From positions 62,001 through 126,000 of the forward strand of contig JAZPXL010000018.1 of the NCBI GenBank assembly GCA_045543615.1: a stretch of 64,000 nucleotides of DNA, in the 5' to 3' direction. Shown one piece after another: positions 1-7,643 of the stretch (position 1 is the stretch's first letter; every line of letters begins with the position of its first letter). The position numbers were made by a program, and so were the translations under genes. Under the pieces are notes generated by a model, which did no database searches, was not told the origin of the DNA, and was given only the letters and a program-made list of their open reading frames with translations. The DNA is from CAG-390 sp045543615 (GTDB lineage: Bacteria; Bacillota; Clostridia; Oscillospirales; CAG-272).

Positions 1-200
1 CTACTTTCGCCTATTACAGAATCAACTCCACAAAATGGGCAGAGTGCCGTTTTGCTTCTGTCTTGTATCCAGTCCGTAATCTTCGTTGGTGAAAAAATCT
101 GCAGGCAATAAAAGCATCCGCAAACGGAGTCATTTTGCAAGATTTCTTGGTTGTTTATACTATACTTGTGCGCTTCAAGCACAGAGTAAGAATTATTCAT
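1..200 (-). CDS. Small cysteine-rich (zinc-ribbon-like) protein, truncated by window edge
   Basis: The frame runs from an ATG at 200 to the left edge without a stop (66 codons visible). Two cysteine pairs are visible: CGCFYC near residue 33 and CPFCG near residue 60. This is the layout of a small zinc ribbon, with a DSVIGE motif after the second pair. I recall similar small cytoplasmic proteins in accessory and immunity-type gene islands, but the function is unknown. A GGAG ribosome site lies 6 bases before the ATG. It sits 60 bp downstream of the 229-residue unknown gene on the same strand, so the two may be co-transcribed as cargo of the island behind rlmD. The C-terminus is outside the window. 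Confidence 0.7.
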   Translation of the reverse strand, partial: MNNSYSVLEAHKYSINNQEILQNDSVCGCFYCLQIFSPTKITDWIQDRSKTALCPFCGVDSVIGES

Positions 201-260
201 AATCATTCTCCAATAACAATTATTATGTTCAAATCAAGAAATACGTTGGTAAAAAGCGAT

Positions 261-950
261 TTATGCAATCTCAATCTGCCAAAAAATCTTTTTGCACTTG
301 ATATATGGCTCACCTATTTCGATGTCATAATCACAGCCATCGATCCAACTACCAAAACCGTCCAATACTCTGAACAAAAAGCCTTCTTCTGTCAGCTTGA
401 TTTCAGAATCCAATATCTGACCGACTTTTCCCTTGAAATCTGCTTCAACAACTCCCTCAAAAGTCACAGTAATGTAGCAATCCCAAGTTGTATCAATGCG
501 TACTACGATACTATTTCCGTTCTCCACATACTCACTTATAAGAGAATCGTGAAAACCAAATGTCAAGCTCTGGAGATCGGCGATCTCTCTATCGTTTTTC
601 AATTCAAACAACTTTGGAACACTTATGCGTTTGCAATAGTCCTTAAATAAAGGGAAATCTTCTATCTTTGCGCCTTTTTTTGAACTAAGTGCTGTCAAAA
701 GTGTTTTATCCCTTATCACCCAATCAAATCCGACAAAGTCTCCACCACTTGTATCAAAATCATTTTCAAGCACAAATACATTTCTGTGAAGCCCATCAAA
801 TACTTTTGTGTACCATATTTTTATTTTTATGATTTTCTTAAACGTTTCATCAAAGGCGATCACCTCGGAATCCCAACCTGCATATTTCAAAGCAAATATA
901 GGTGACACATAGGTCGAACCGTCTTTGTTTTTTACAATTCCATAAGTCAC
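261..950 (-). CDS. Unknown cytoplasmic protein in the island behind rlmD
   Basis: A 229-residue protein with no signal peptide or membrane segment. It is rich in aromatic residues and beta-strand-like stretches. A GFHDSLISEY motif lies near residue 132, followed by alternating hydrophobic strands. That pattern reminds me of orphan immunity-type proteins, but I cannot assign a family. The start is GTG at 950, preceded by AAAGGAGATT inside the repeated leader of the island. Spacing is slightly long, and no better start is present. It is the first gene of a module whose leader and rlmD-tail copy lie at 958-1180, and it is followed by the zinc-ribbon-like gene. Function not known. Confidence 0.6.
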   Translation of the reverse strand: MTYGIVKNKDGSTYVSPIFALKYAGWDSEVIAFDETFKKIIKIKIWYTKVFDGLHRNVFVLENDFDTSGGDFVGFDWVIRDKTLLTALSSKKGAKIEDFPLFKDYCKRISVPKLFELKNDREIADLQSLTFGFHDSLISEYVENGNSIVVRIDTTWDCYITVTFEGVVEADFKGKVGQILDSEIKLTEEGFLFRVLDGFGSWIDGCDYDIEIGEPYIKCKKIFWQIEIA

Positions 951-957
951 TTTGGGT

Positions 958-1173
958 AATCTCCTTTCGATATGTTATACCAAACAGATGTAAATTGAAA
1001 TTTCGAGTTTCGCTCGAAATCATTATTTGTCCCAACGCAACTTGGGGCATTTTTTGTTTTTGAACACCAATTTTTCGAATTTTTATTTCTAAATCGTTCA
1101 AAACGACTTGATTTTGCCTATTTTAAGCCGATTTTGGCTCATTTTCGTGTCAGACAAACGACACTCTCGACGT
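958..1173 (-). repeat. Module repeat, copy A (leader plus rlmD 3'-end copy)
   Basis: Diverged direct copy of 1539-1744. Read on the minus strand it holds, in order: a remnant of the last codons of rlmD (about 1180-1139), a CCCCAA...TTGGG element after AAAATG, a TTTCGAG/CTCGAAA hairpin, and a nearly invariant leader ending in ATAACATATCGAAAGGAGAT, which supplies the ribosome site of the 229-residue gene. The leader and the rlmD tail are much better conserved than the sequence between them. I see no sigma-A promoter in it, so the gene is probably read through from rlmD. Confidence 0.75.
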
Positions 1174-1180
1174 GTGTCAA
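1139..1180 (-). pseudogene. rlmD 3'-end remnant (attachment-site-like)
   Basis: On the minus strand this reads THVESVVCLTRK followed by TGA. It nearly matches the true end of rlmD in this window (GHVESLVCLMRK, stop at 1711). Only about 12-15 codons are recognisable, and the sequence upstream does not continue as rlmD. A partial gene end kept in frame with its stop codon is what integration into, or recombination at, the 3' end of rlmD would leave. No integrase gene is visible in the window. Confidence 0.7.
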
Positions 1181-1235
1181 GACTCCAAAAGGTCTCAAAA
1201 TAGTCGAAAAACGGGGGGTGTAATACCTTAAAGTC

Positions 1236-1535
1236 TCACTTTTCGATTCGCAGTTTTTTATGTTCACGGATTTTTTTCACAACATTATCAGAAAAAGACC
1301 AAATATGATACTTGCCTATACCGCTTTCATTTGCCAAAAAGAAAACAGTTTTTTCTTTTTCCGTCACAGCGAAAATATGCGAAAATGTAGGGTTTGCGCC
1401 TTGGATTGTTTTCCCGAAGGGCAAGATAATTGGACGCAGCAAGCACTTCCATTCAAATCGCATAATCTTTATACCATCAATTTCTAAATCTCCACCTAGC
1501 GGATAGTAACCTAAATAGATTGCTTTGGCTAACAT
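1236..1535 (-). CDS. Unknown 99-residue protein, cargo of the rlmD-linked module
   Basis: A small soluble protein of 99 residues, basic at the C-terminus, with no signal peptide or membrane segment. The N-terminus (MLAKAIYLGYYP) and a central hydrophobic-aromatic segment near residues 45-70 suggest a compact beta-rich fold. I do not recognise the family. The ATG at 1535 is chosen because AAAGGAGATAATTG places the ribosome site 7 bases ahead. The same leader sequence precedes the unrelated 229-residue gene. It lies between the real rlmD end and the rlmD-tail remnant at 1139-1180, so it forms one roughly 570-bp module. Confidence 0.55.
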   Translation of the reverse strand: MLAKAIYLGYYPLGGDLEIDGIKIMRFEWKCLLRPIILPFGKTIQGANPTFSHIFAVTEKEKTVFFLANESGIGKYHIWSFSDNVVKKIREHKKLRIEK

Positions 1536-1538
1536 CAA

Positions 1539-1744
1539 TTATCTCCTTTCGATATGTTATATTAAACAGATGTAAATAAGGGTTTTGAGTTTTGCTCGAA
1601 ACTCTCTTTTGTCCCAAGGCAAAATTGGGGCATTTTTAAATTTTTAACACCGATTTTTTAAAAAACCACTCAAAAAGGCTGAAAAATACCCATTTTAGGG
1701 TCAAAATCGCTCATTTTCTCATCAGACAAACTAAACTTTCGACG
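1539..1744 (-). repeat. Module repeat, copy B (overlaps real rlmD 3' end)
   Basis: Counterpart of 958-1173. It begins (minus strand) in the last codons of the intact rlmD. It continues through the CCCCAATTTTG...TTGGG element and a GAGTTT/AAACTC hairpin, and ends with the CATCTGTTTAATATAACATATCGAAAGGAGAT leader of the 99-residue gene. Comparison with copy A shows the conserved blocks are the gene end, the two hairpins and the leader. The link sequence has diverged. Confidence 0.75.
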
Positions 1745-3156
1745 TGTCCTGTACCGGGAAAAAGATCTACCGGCTGGACTTCGCCAATGCTCCAACCAAG
1801 TGAACGCATATATGCGCAGTCTCTTGCAAGCGTTGCAGGGTTGCAAGAAATATATACTATTTTTTCGATTTTTGTGCTTCTACCGTCCTCGCCGTTCGAT
1901 GATGCGTTTGTAATCGCATCAAGAAGCTGTTCGGTGCATCCCTTTCTCGGTGGATCGACTATAACGACATCCGGAAGCTCTGCATCAGCTTTATTCAACA
2001 GCTCAATCACTCCCTCACCGGAGTCAGCGCACACGAATGTTGCATTCGCAAGTCCACTTGCTTTTGCATTACGCCTTGCGCATTCTACTGCCTCGGGTAC
2101 AATTTCAACACCTATTATTCTCCGAGTCTTATTTGCCATAGAAAGACCAACTGTGCCAATTCCGCAATAAAGGTCATACAAATGCTCGCTTCCACTAAGA
2201 GAGGCGAGATTTGCGGCCTTTCTGCAAAGCAACTCTGCTGCGTCGTGGTTGACTTGATAAAATGCCGCAGGCGAGATTTCAAGTCGCACGCCACAAAAAG
2301 TATCAAATATTTCGCTTCTGCCCGACACAGTTCTGTACTTGTCTCCGAGAATTACATTTGTGTTTCTTGTATTGGTGTTAATCGTCACCCCTACAACACA
2401 CGGAAAAGCTTGCATTATCTCGCTTGCGATTTCCGCCTCTCCCGGAAGCTCGTCTCCGTTTATAACAAAACACACAGAGATTTCAGGATCATCACCACTT
2501 GATGTGCGAAGATATAGATGGCGCAAGAGTCCCTCGCCACTCTCCTCACAGTAAACGCTAAGCTGTCTTTTCTCTGCAAGCGCACACACAAATTCAACAA
2601 TGTCACCAAATATTTCGGGCTGAAGTGCGCATCTCTCAACGCTTGCAATACGATGTGTTCCGCTTGCATAAAAGCCTGCACGGACGTGACCATTCATCAA
2701 CGCAAACCTATATTGACCTTTGTTTCTGTAAGCAGAAATAACAGCGTTCCCGTTTTCGTCCTTTACATAATCAACAGGCAGAACAACCACATCGCCAAGC
2801 CCACATTTTTCAAATTCGCTCTCTACGTTTTGTCTCTTAAGTTCAAGCTCGTGTGTGTATTTTATGTACCTGTAAGCGCAACCCCCACAGGTAGAGGGAG
2901 CTGTGCACTTACGGGTATTGTCACGAAGAGGAGACTCTGTAATTACTTTACAAAGTCTGCCGACACAATAAGTTTTTGTGACTTTTATGATTTTTGCTTC
3001 AATTTTCTCGCCACTGACGCTACCTGAGACAAAGCAGACAACTCCATCCTCTGTGCGACCGACGCCAAAGCCGAGATTGCTGACAGCCGTAATATCAAGA
3101 ACAACTATATCATTCTTCTTGGGCAGTACAGCTCTGTTTTTCTTTTTATCAGACAT
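1711..3156 (-). CDS. rlmD: 23S rRNA (uracil-C5)-methyltransferase, RlmD/RumA family
   Basis: An RNA m5U methyltransferase of the TrmA/RlmD family that uses S-adenosylmethionine to methylate a uracil in 23S rRNA. From N- to C-terminus: a TRAM-like beta domain (about residues 10-70), iron-sulfur ligand cysteines in CTAPSTCGGC, the methyltransferase fold with YDLYCGIGTVGLSM, VDPPRKGC, and the catalytic-cysteine motif SCNPATLARD. The C-terminus is FPGTGHVESLVCLMRK. The ATG at 3156 follows AGGGAG and gives 481 residues. It overlaps the stop of the upstream phosphatase-like gene by 8 bp, so the two are translationally coupled. Its 3' end is duplicated at 1139-1180. Which uracil is modified cannot be told from sequence. 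Confidence 0.93.
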   Translation of the reverse strand: MSDKKKNRAVLPKKNDIVVLDITAVSNLGFGVGRTEDGVVCFVSGSVSGEKIEAKIIKVTKTYCVGRLCKVITESPLRDNTRKCTAPSTCGGCAYRYIKYTHELELKRQNVESEFEKCGLGDVVVLPVDYVKDENGNAVISAYRNKGQYRFALMNGHVRAGFYASGTHRIASVERCALQPEIFGDIVEFVCALAEKRQLSVYCEESGEGLLRHLYLRTSSGDDPEISVCFVINGDELPGEAEIASEIMQAFPCVVGVTINTNTRNTNVILGDKYRTVSGRSEIFDTFCGVRLEISPAAFYQVNHDAAELLCRKAANLASLSGSEHLYDLYCGIGTVGLSMANKTRRIIGVEIVPEAVECARRNAKASGLANATFVCADSGEGVIELLNKADAELPDVVIVDPPRKGCTEQLLDAITNASSNGEDGRSTKIEKIVYISCNPATLARDCAYMRSLGWSIGEVQPVDLFPGTGHVESLVCLMRK

Positions 3157-3826
3157 AATACTCCCTACCGTCCTCAAGGCAGAGACAAGCAAGTCTTCCA
3201 CCACGGGATGCACCACAATCTATTGCTATATATCCGTCACCGTGATATATATCGCCATCGCCCTCAAAATACACATTTGTCGGAAGATGACCACATACAA
3301 CAGTATAGCCATCAATTTTTCTTGTGCAATCGTCCTCGCAGAACGCTGATTCCTCATACTCGTCAAGCTCAACATCTGCGCTATAATCCTTTATTCCCGA
3401 ATGAAGCAAGAGGTAATCAGTATCATCAATTGTCATCACCTCGTATGTTGGCAGGTCTGACAAATACTCAATTACTCCCTCGCGCATATCCTTTTCAAGA
3501 GAGCGAAAAGCATTGAGTGTAACCGCGCCACCTTTACTCATCCACTCGTTCATTTTTGCAATATACTCCTCATCGGGAGCAGATCCGCTTGCAAGCATAT
3601 TTTCAAAGCCCTCAAGCATTTGGAGAGCTAATCTGTCGTGCTCACCGGCAATAGCCCAGACATTATCTCTGAAGGAGAGATCGCAAAGGAGTTCTACGGA
3701 GTCCTCGCCATAATCAACGATATCACCGAGAACAAACATTACATCATCTTTAGAAAAGTTAATTGTATCAAGAAGCTCAGAGAACTCCTTGAGTGCGCCG
3801 TGAAGATTTGAAACAACATAAGTCAT
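3149..3826 (-). CDS. PPP-type metallophosphoesterase with substituted catalytic residues
   Basis: A 225-residue protein with the overall layout of small bacterial serine/threonine (PPP) phosphatases: motif I at residues 6-10, motif II GDIVDYG at 34-40, motif III at 61-64, then LLLHSG and VVCGHLP. Several normally invariant residues are changed. Motif I reads SNLHG instead of SDIHG, motif II has Tyr where catalytic Arg is expected, and motif III reads GEHD instead of GNHE. It may therefore be inactive, or act with different metals or substrates. The start at 3826 follows GGAGGTGTT. It lies between nif3-like and rlmD in one operon. Confidence 0.8.
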   Translation of the reverse strand: MTYVVSNLHGALKEFSELLDTINFSKDDVMFVLGDIVDYGEDSVELLCDLSFRDNVWAIAGEHDRLALQMLEGFENMLASGSAPDEEYIAKMNEWMSKGGAVTLNAFRSLEKDMREGVIEYLSDLPTYEVMTIDDTDYLLLHSGIKDYSADVELDEYEESAFCEDDCTRKIDGYTVVCGHLPTNVYFEGDGDIYHGDGYIAIDCGASRGGRLACLCLEDGREYYV

Positions 3827-3843
3827 AATAACACCTCCAAATA

Positions 3844-4620
3844 TTATAGTACACGCGATGGATCGCAAGGTAATATGTCAATTACAATCTCACCCACAAT
3901 GTCTGAAACCATCTCTGCCAGACGAGCACAGACTATTGCTTCTGTATGATAATGCCCTGCTTCTACAAGGCAAATTCCACGTCCACCCTCAACAGCAGCG
4001 TATCCGAATGCGTGGTGCTTAAACTCGCCGCCAACAAGAGCGTCAGCTCCTGCCGCCACTGCACCTGCAAGCTCATCCGAAGCTGCGCCACCAACAACAG
4101 CAACGGTTTTTATCATTCTTGGCTCTGTAAATTCGGTATATCTTACTCTGGGAGCTTCAAGCGCAGCAGAAACAAACAAAGCAAATTCTCTTTCGGTCAT
4201 CTCTTGTGAAAGCTCACCAACCCTGCCGAGTCCTGCAATTTCAGGATCGTCAAATGGTCTGATGTTCCCGAGTCCAAGCCTTTTTGCAAGAGCATCGTTA
4301 ACGCCACCCTTTGCTCTATCGAGCCTGATGTGGAACGAAAACGAAGCAACACCGGAATCTAAAAGCTTATTATACCACACCTCGGGTGGTGTGTTCGGAA
4401 CAGGCTCACCCCAAAACAAAGGATGATGAGTAACAAGCAAATCGTACTTGCCACTTATAGCTTTATTAACTGCTTTTTCATAAGGATCGAGAGCTATAAG
4501 AACTCTGTTCACCTCTCTGTCAGGAAACGGCATTGTATGGACTCCATCGCTGTCAATCCCCTCAACATCAAGAGGAGGCAGAAGTCGCTCGAGTTCTTTA
4601 TATAAATCTTTAATTGTCAT
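3844..4620 (-). CDS. Nif3-like dinuclear metal-centre protein (DUF34, YqfO type)
   Basis: A 258-residue protein of the widely conserved Nif3/DUF34 family, toroidal hexamers with a two-metal site. The family reaction is not settled (GTP cyclohydrolase-type or metal-insertion roles have been suggested). The metal-ligand motif LLVTHHPLFW lies near residues 61-70, and the C-terminal GHYHTEAIV carries the remaining ligands. This short form lacks the central insert of longer Firmicutes members. The ATG at 4620 overlaps the end of trmK by 11 bp and follows AGAGGTGA. The trmK-nif3 pair is a standard Firmicutes arrangement. Confidence 0.9.
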   Translation of the reverse strand: MTIKDLYKELERLLPPLDVEGIDSDGVHTMPFPDREVNRVLIALDPYEKAVNKAISGKYDLLVTHHPLFWGEPVPNTPPEVWYNKLLDSGVASFSFHIRLDRAKGGVNDALAKRLGLGNIRPFDDPEIAGLGRVGELSQEMTEREFALFVSAALEAPRVRYTEFTEPRMIKTVAVVGGAASDELAGAVAAGADALVGGEFKHHAFGYAAVEGGRGICLVEAGHYHTEAIVCARLAEMVSDIVGEIVIDILPCDPSRVL

Positions 4621-5311
4621 TGTAGTCACCTCTTGCAATTTTCATAAGCTCTTCATAAAGAACCTCTGCGTCTTCATCACGAGTGCCTGACGCAGACAAG
4701 CCGTCTATTCGTTTTTTGAGCCCTCTTGCGTGAATCTCTGCAAGCAAACCAAGCTCTGAGCATCTTGTTTGCAGGTTTTTCTTTCCGAGCAAGCATTCAA
4801 TTTTGCTGCCTTCCCTGCTGACGCCGTCATATTCAGCTACAATTATTTGATATATTCGCTCCCCATCACGAACCATACATTCATCAATTATATCAAAGCC
4901 GTCACGCCATAGTCCACACCTGAGATCCTGCGGATGTGTCATCGGTTGAAGTATAAGACGAACACCGTGGCGTTTGGGAAGCTCGGAGCCCGACACAATT
5001 CTGTAAATCAATTCTCCTCCCATACCAAGTATGTAAATATCTTCAGGAGAATATTCGTCAATTCCATCAAGACCATCTGCAAGACAAGTATCGATCTTAT
5101 GGCTAAGGCCTTTGAGCGCAATATTCTTTTGTGCAGACACCAAAGGGCCCTTATTAATATCAGACGCAACAGCTCTCGAAGCTATTCCGTTTGAAACAAG
5201 ATATACAGGAAGATATGCGTGATCTGTGCCGACATCTGCTACAATTGCCCCACTGCGAGCAAATGATGCTGCTGACAGAAGTCGTGGATCGCAAAGTATA
5301 GTATCTTTCAT
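4610..5311 (-). CDS. trmK: tRNA (adenine(22)-N1)-methyltransferase TrmK
   Basis: A 233-residue SAM-dependent enzyme methylating N1 of adenine 22 in tRNA. The Rossmann-type SAM motif VADVGTDHAYLPVYL is at about residues 24-38, the acidic loop at SDINKGPL, and the motif IV region reads YILGMGGELI. Length and the C-terminal helical part match the TrmK/YqfN family. It is the first gene of the minus-strand operon trmK-nif3-phosphatase-rlmD. A 16-bp palindrome (5343-5358) lies 31 bp upstream of its start. Confidence 0.92.
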   Translation of the reverse strand: MKDTILCDPRLLSAASFARSGAIVADVGTDHAYLPVYLVSNGIASRAVASDINKGPLVSAQKNIALKGLSHKIDTCLADGLDGIDEYSPEDIYILGMGGELIYRIVSGSELPKRHGVRLILQPMTHPQDLRCGLWRDGFDIIDECMVRDGERIYQIIVAEYDGVSREGSKIECLLGKKNLQTRCSELGLLAEIHARGLKKRIDGLSASGTRDEDAEVLYEELMKIARGDYNDN

Positions 5312-5342
5312 TGTTTGCTAATTAATCCTTTATCTATGTATC

Positions 5343-5358
5343 TGCATAGTATTATGCA
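5343..5358. promoter_or_regulatory. Palindrome upstream of trmK
   Basis: TGCATA-GTAT-TATGCA, a perfect 6-bp inverted repeat with a 4-bp centre, located between the DUF1858 terminator and the trmK start. Its place in the likely promoter region makes it a possible operator. No regulator can be assigned. Confidence 0.35.
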
Positions 5359-5379
5359 AAGCTAAACTTCTAAACATAA

Positions 5380-5405
5380 GGGCTGTTGCCGAAACGCAAC
5401 AGCCC
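5380..5405 (-). terminator. Hairpin terminator after DUF1858 gene
   Basis: GGGCTGTTGC, a 6-base loop, and GCAACAGCCC form a perfect 10-bp stem just downstream of the DUF1858 stop on the minus strand. The following sequence (TTATGTTTAG) is only weakly U-rich, so termination may be partial and allow read-through toward trmK. Confidence 0.6.
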
Positions 5406-5421
5406 CGGGTCTTGCCCTTGA

Positions 5422-5625
5422 TTATTTCTTGCTTGCAAGATAATCATTGATAGCCTTTACGAGTGCATCAGCATCTGTTCCGTGAACAGCGCAAGCCTCC
5501 TCGATGGTCTCTCCACGAGCTGTGGGGCATCCAAGGCAATGCATTCCGATAGCAAAGAAAAACTGTGCAAGATCTACATCGTAGTCAAGAACATCGCCAA
5601 TAATGGACTTCTTTGTTACTGTCAT
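5422..5625 (-). CDS. DUF1858 small disulfide-type protein
   Basis: A 67-residue protein of the DUF1858 (hybrid cluster protein-associated) family. Family members carry a CxxC in a short helical fold and are often near redox genes. The core IGMHCLGCPTARGE with CLGC is visible near residues 27-40. The ATG at 5625 follows GGAGGTTAATAAA and is preferred over an upstream in-frame ATG that would overlap the ribosome site. It is a single-gene unit with its own sigma-A promoter at 5659-5687 and hairpin at 5380-5405. The function is probably redox or metal related but is not established. Confidence 0.88.
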   Translation of the reverse strand: MTVTKKSIIGDVLDYDVDLAQFFFAIGMHCLGCPTARGETIEEACAVHGTDADALVKAINDYLASKK

Positions 5626-5658
5626 TTTATTAACCTCCATTATATTTTTATCAATGCT

Positions 5659-5687
5659 ATTATACCCTGTTTTTGCTTTTTTGTCAA
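5659..5687 (-). promoter_or_regulatory. Sigma-A promoter of DUF1858 gene
   Basis: On the minus strand TTGACA, 17 bp, TATAAT: a perfect consensus placed about 34 bp before the start codon at 5625. Confidence 0.85.
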
Positions 5688-5809
5688 GATAAAGACAATA
5701 TTCTTAATCTGTTTTTAATTTATTACAATATTTTCTTATTAATTTTAGAATATATAACTGTATATTTAGCTTCTTCAGGAAAATTTTTTCAACAATTCAC
5801 AAATACCTA

Positions 5810-5838
5810 TTGACAAATTGCTCTCTCTGTGTTATAAT
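5810..5838 (+). promoter_or_regulatory. Sigma-A promoter of ylxM-ffh operon
   Basis: TTGACA, 17 bp, TATAAT, perfect consensus, 43 bp before the ylxM start at 5882. Confidence 0.85.
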
Positions 5839-5881
5839 CTGTAAAGTGTTTTGCTTTACACCAATCAAAAGGAGAGTTTAT

Positions 5882-6220
5882 ATGTTTCAAAAGAATGTTG
5901 AAATAGGTTATCTGCTCGACTTTTATGGTGGACTTCTCAGCGAAAGACGCCGAGCCGTACTTGATATGTATTACAACGAAGATATGTCCCTTTCCGAGAT
6001 TGCCGAGGCACTCTCTATCACAAGGCAGGGGGCAAGAGATCTTATCAAGAAAGCGGGAGACGAGCTTCTCTTGTTTGAAGAAAAGCTCGGTATGGCAAGA
6101 AAATTTCTCAGTCTTTGTGATTGTGCAGATCGTGCTGAGAGTGTCATTTCAGGCATTGAGCACGAGCAATCGCAGAACCTGCTCGATATCGTTAACGAAA
6201 TCAGGCAGATAATAGAATAA
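5882..6220 (+). CDS. ylxM: YlxM-like helix-turn-helix protein of the SRP operon
   Basis: A 112-residue protein of the YlxM/p13-like family, thought to assist or regulate the signal recognition particle. It has a sigma-70-region-4-type helix-turn-helix: LSERRRAVLDMYYNEDMSLS, then EIAEALSITRQGARDLIKKA, spanning about residues 15-55. A helical C-terminal tail follows. The ATG at 5882 follows AAAGGAGAG. It is directly upstream of ffh (27 bp), the standard arrangement, and is read from the consensus promoter at 5810-5838. Confidence 0.88.
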   Translation: MFQKNVEIGYLLDFYGGLLSERRRAVLDMYYNEDMSLSEIAEALSITRQGARDLIKKAGDELLLFEEKLGMARKFLSLCDCADRAESVISGIEHEQSQNLLDIVNEIRQIIE

Positions 6221-6247
6221 CACCCTAAAAACACGGAGGTTTGAATT

Positions 6248-7585
6248 ATGTTTCAAAGTTTAAGCGACAAGCTTTCAGCAGCTTTCAAGCGTTTCCGCAA
6301 TAAGGGCAAGCTCACCGAAGCAGACGTTCGTGCCGGTATGCGAGAAATCAAGCTCGCACTTCTTGAGGCCGACGTAAACTTCAAAGTCGTGCGTGAATTT
6401 ATCAAGCAGGTCACAGAAAGAGCCGTCGGAGCCGATGTTCTTGAGTCTCTTGTTCCTGCACAGCAGATAGTCAAAATAGTTAACGAGGAACTGACCACAA
6501 TTATGGGTGGTTCTCAAGCCAAGCTCACTATTTCCTCTGCCCCACCGACAGTTATTATGATGGTTGGTCTTCAGGGCGCAGGCAAAACCACTCACGCCGC
6601 AAAGCTCGCCGCAATGTACAAAAAGCAAGGCAAGCGTCCACTTCTCGTTGCTTGTGACGTTTATCGTCCTGCGGCAATAAAACAGCTTCAGATACTTGGT
6701 GAGCAAACCTCAATCCCCGTTTTCACACTGGGAACTGATGTTTCGCCCGTCAAGATTGCCCAGGAAGGCATCAAATATGCAAAAGCAAACTTTTGCGATA
6801 TGGTCTTTATTGATACAGCCGGTCGACTCCACATTGACGAGGTTCTTATGGAAGAGCTTCGAGCAATCAAAGAAGCAGTATCTCCCACGGAGATTCTTCT
6901 TACAGTTGACGCTATGATAGGACAGGACGCTGTAAATGTTGCCGAGCATTTCAACGGTTTGCTTGACGTAACAGGCGTAATCCTTACAAAGCTCGACGGT
7001 GACACAAGAGGTGGTGCTGCTCTATCTGTCAGATATGTAACCGGTAAGCCCATCAAATTTATCGGTACGGGCGAAAAGATTGATGCTATCGAGCCATTCC
7101 ACCCTGACAGAATGGCGAGTCGCATTCTCGGTATGGGAGATATTCTTTCTCTCATTGAAAAGGCAGAGGCTGCTTATGACGAAAGACAGGCAGCTGAGCT
7201 TGAGAAAAAGATGCGTGAACAGACATTCACACTTGAAGATTATCTCGAACAGTTTGAACAGCTTCGCAATATGGGCAGTATGGAGCAAATACTCGGTATG
7301 ATGCCCGGAGTTAATGCATCTGCTCTCAAGGATGCTCAGATTGATGAGCGTGCTATGGACAGAGTGGAAGCTATCATTCGTTCAATGACTCCTCGTGAGC
7401 GAGCAAAACCCGATATAATCAACTATTCGAGAAAGCGCAGAATTGCTCTTGGAAGTGGAACTTCAATTGAAGAGGTAAACAAGCTGCTAAAGCAATTTGA
7501 GCAAACAAAAAAGCTGATGAAGCAATTCACTTCTCAGTCATCAGGCTCAAAACGCCGTAAAAAAGGAATGAGATTCCCGTTCTGA
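6248..7585 (+). CDS. ffh: Signal recognition particle protein Ffh
   Basis: A 445-residue SRP GTPase that binds signal sequences and 4.5S/6S RNA and targets nascent membrane proteins to FtsY and SecYEG. The N domain is residues 1-95. The G domain shows GLQGAGKTTHAAKLA, DTAGRLHID, and TKLDGDTRGG. The methionine-rich M domain runs from about 300 to the end and includes MGSMEQILGMMPG. The tail is basic (SSGSKRRKKGM). The ribosome site is CGGAGG. The operon is ylxM-ffh-rpsP-khpA. Unlike the common Firmicutes order, rimM and trmD do not follow here but lie near 48 kb. Confidence 0.97.
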   Translation: MFQSLSDKLSAAFKRFRNKGKLTEADVRAGMREIKLALLEADVNFKVVREFIKQVTERAVGADVLESLVPAQQIVKIVNEELTTIMGGSQAKLTISSAPPTVIMMVGLQGAGKTTHAAKLAAMYKKQGKRPLLVACDVYRPAAIKQLQILGEQTSIPVFTLGTDVSPVKIAQEGIKYAKANFCDMVFIDTAGRLHIDEVLMEELRAIKEAVSPTEILLTVDAMIGQDAVNVAEHFNGLLDVTGVILTKLDGDTRGGAALSVRYVTGKPIKFIGTGEKIDAIEPFHPDRMASRILGMGDILSLIEKAEAAYDERQAAELEKKMREQTFTLEDYLEQFEQLRNMGSMEQILGMMPGVNASALKDAQIDERAMDRVEAIIRSMTPRERAKPDIINYSRKRRIALGSGTSIEEVNKLLKQFEQTKKLMKQFTSQSSGSKRRKKGMRFPF

Positions 7586-7643
7586 CGGATTTCATAAAAT
7601 TAAAGAAAAAATAATTTTTATTTATTTAAAGGAGAAACAAAAA

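Noticed and set aside
135..650. Plus-strand open frame of 171 codons at the left edge
   Set aside because: It is antisense to the two minus-strand genes, which have ribosome sites and motifs.
850..1101. Minus-strand open frame covering the leader repeat
   Set aside because: It overlaps the start of the 229-residue gene and covers the repeat. Its sequence is not protein-like, and no ribosome site fits.
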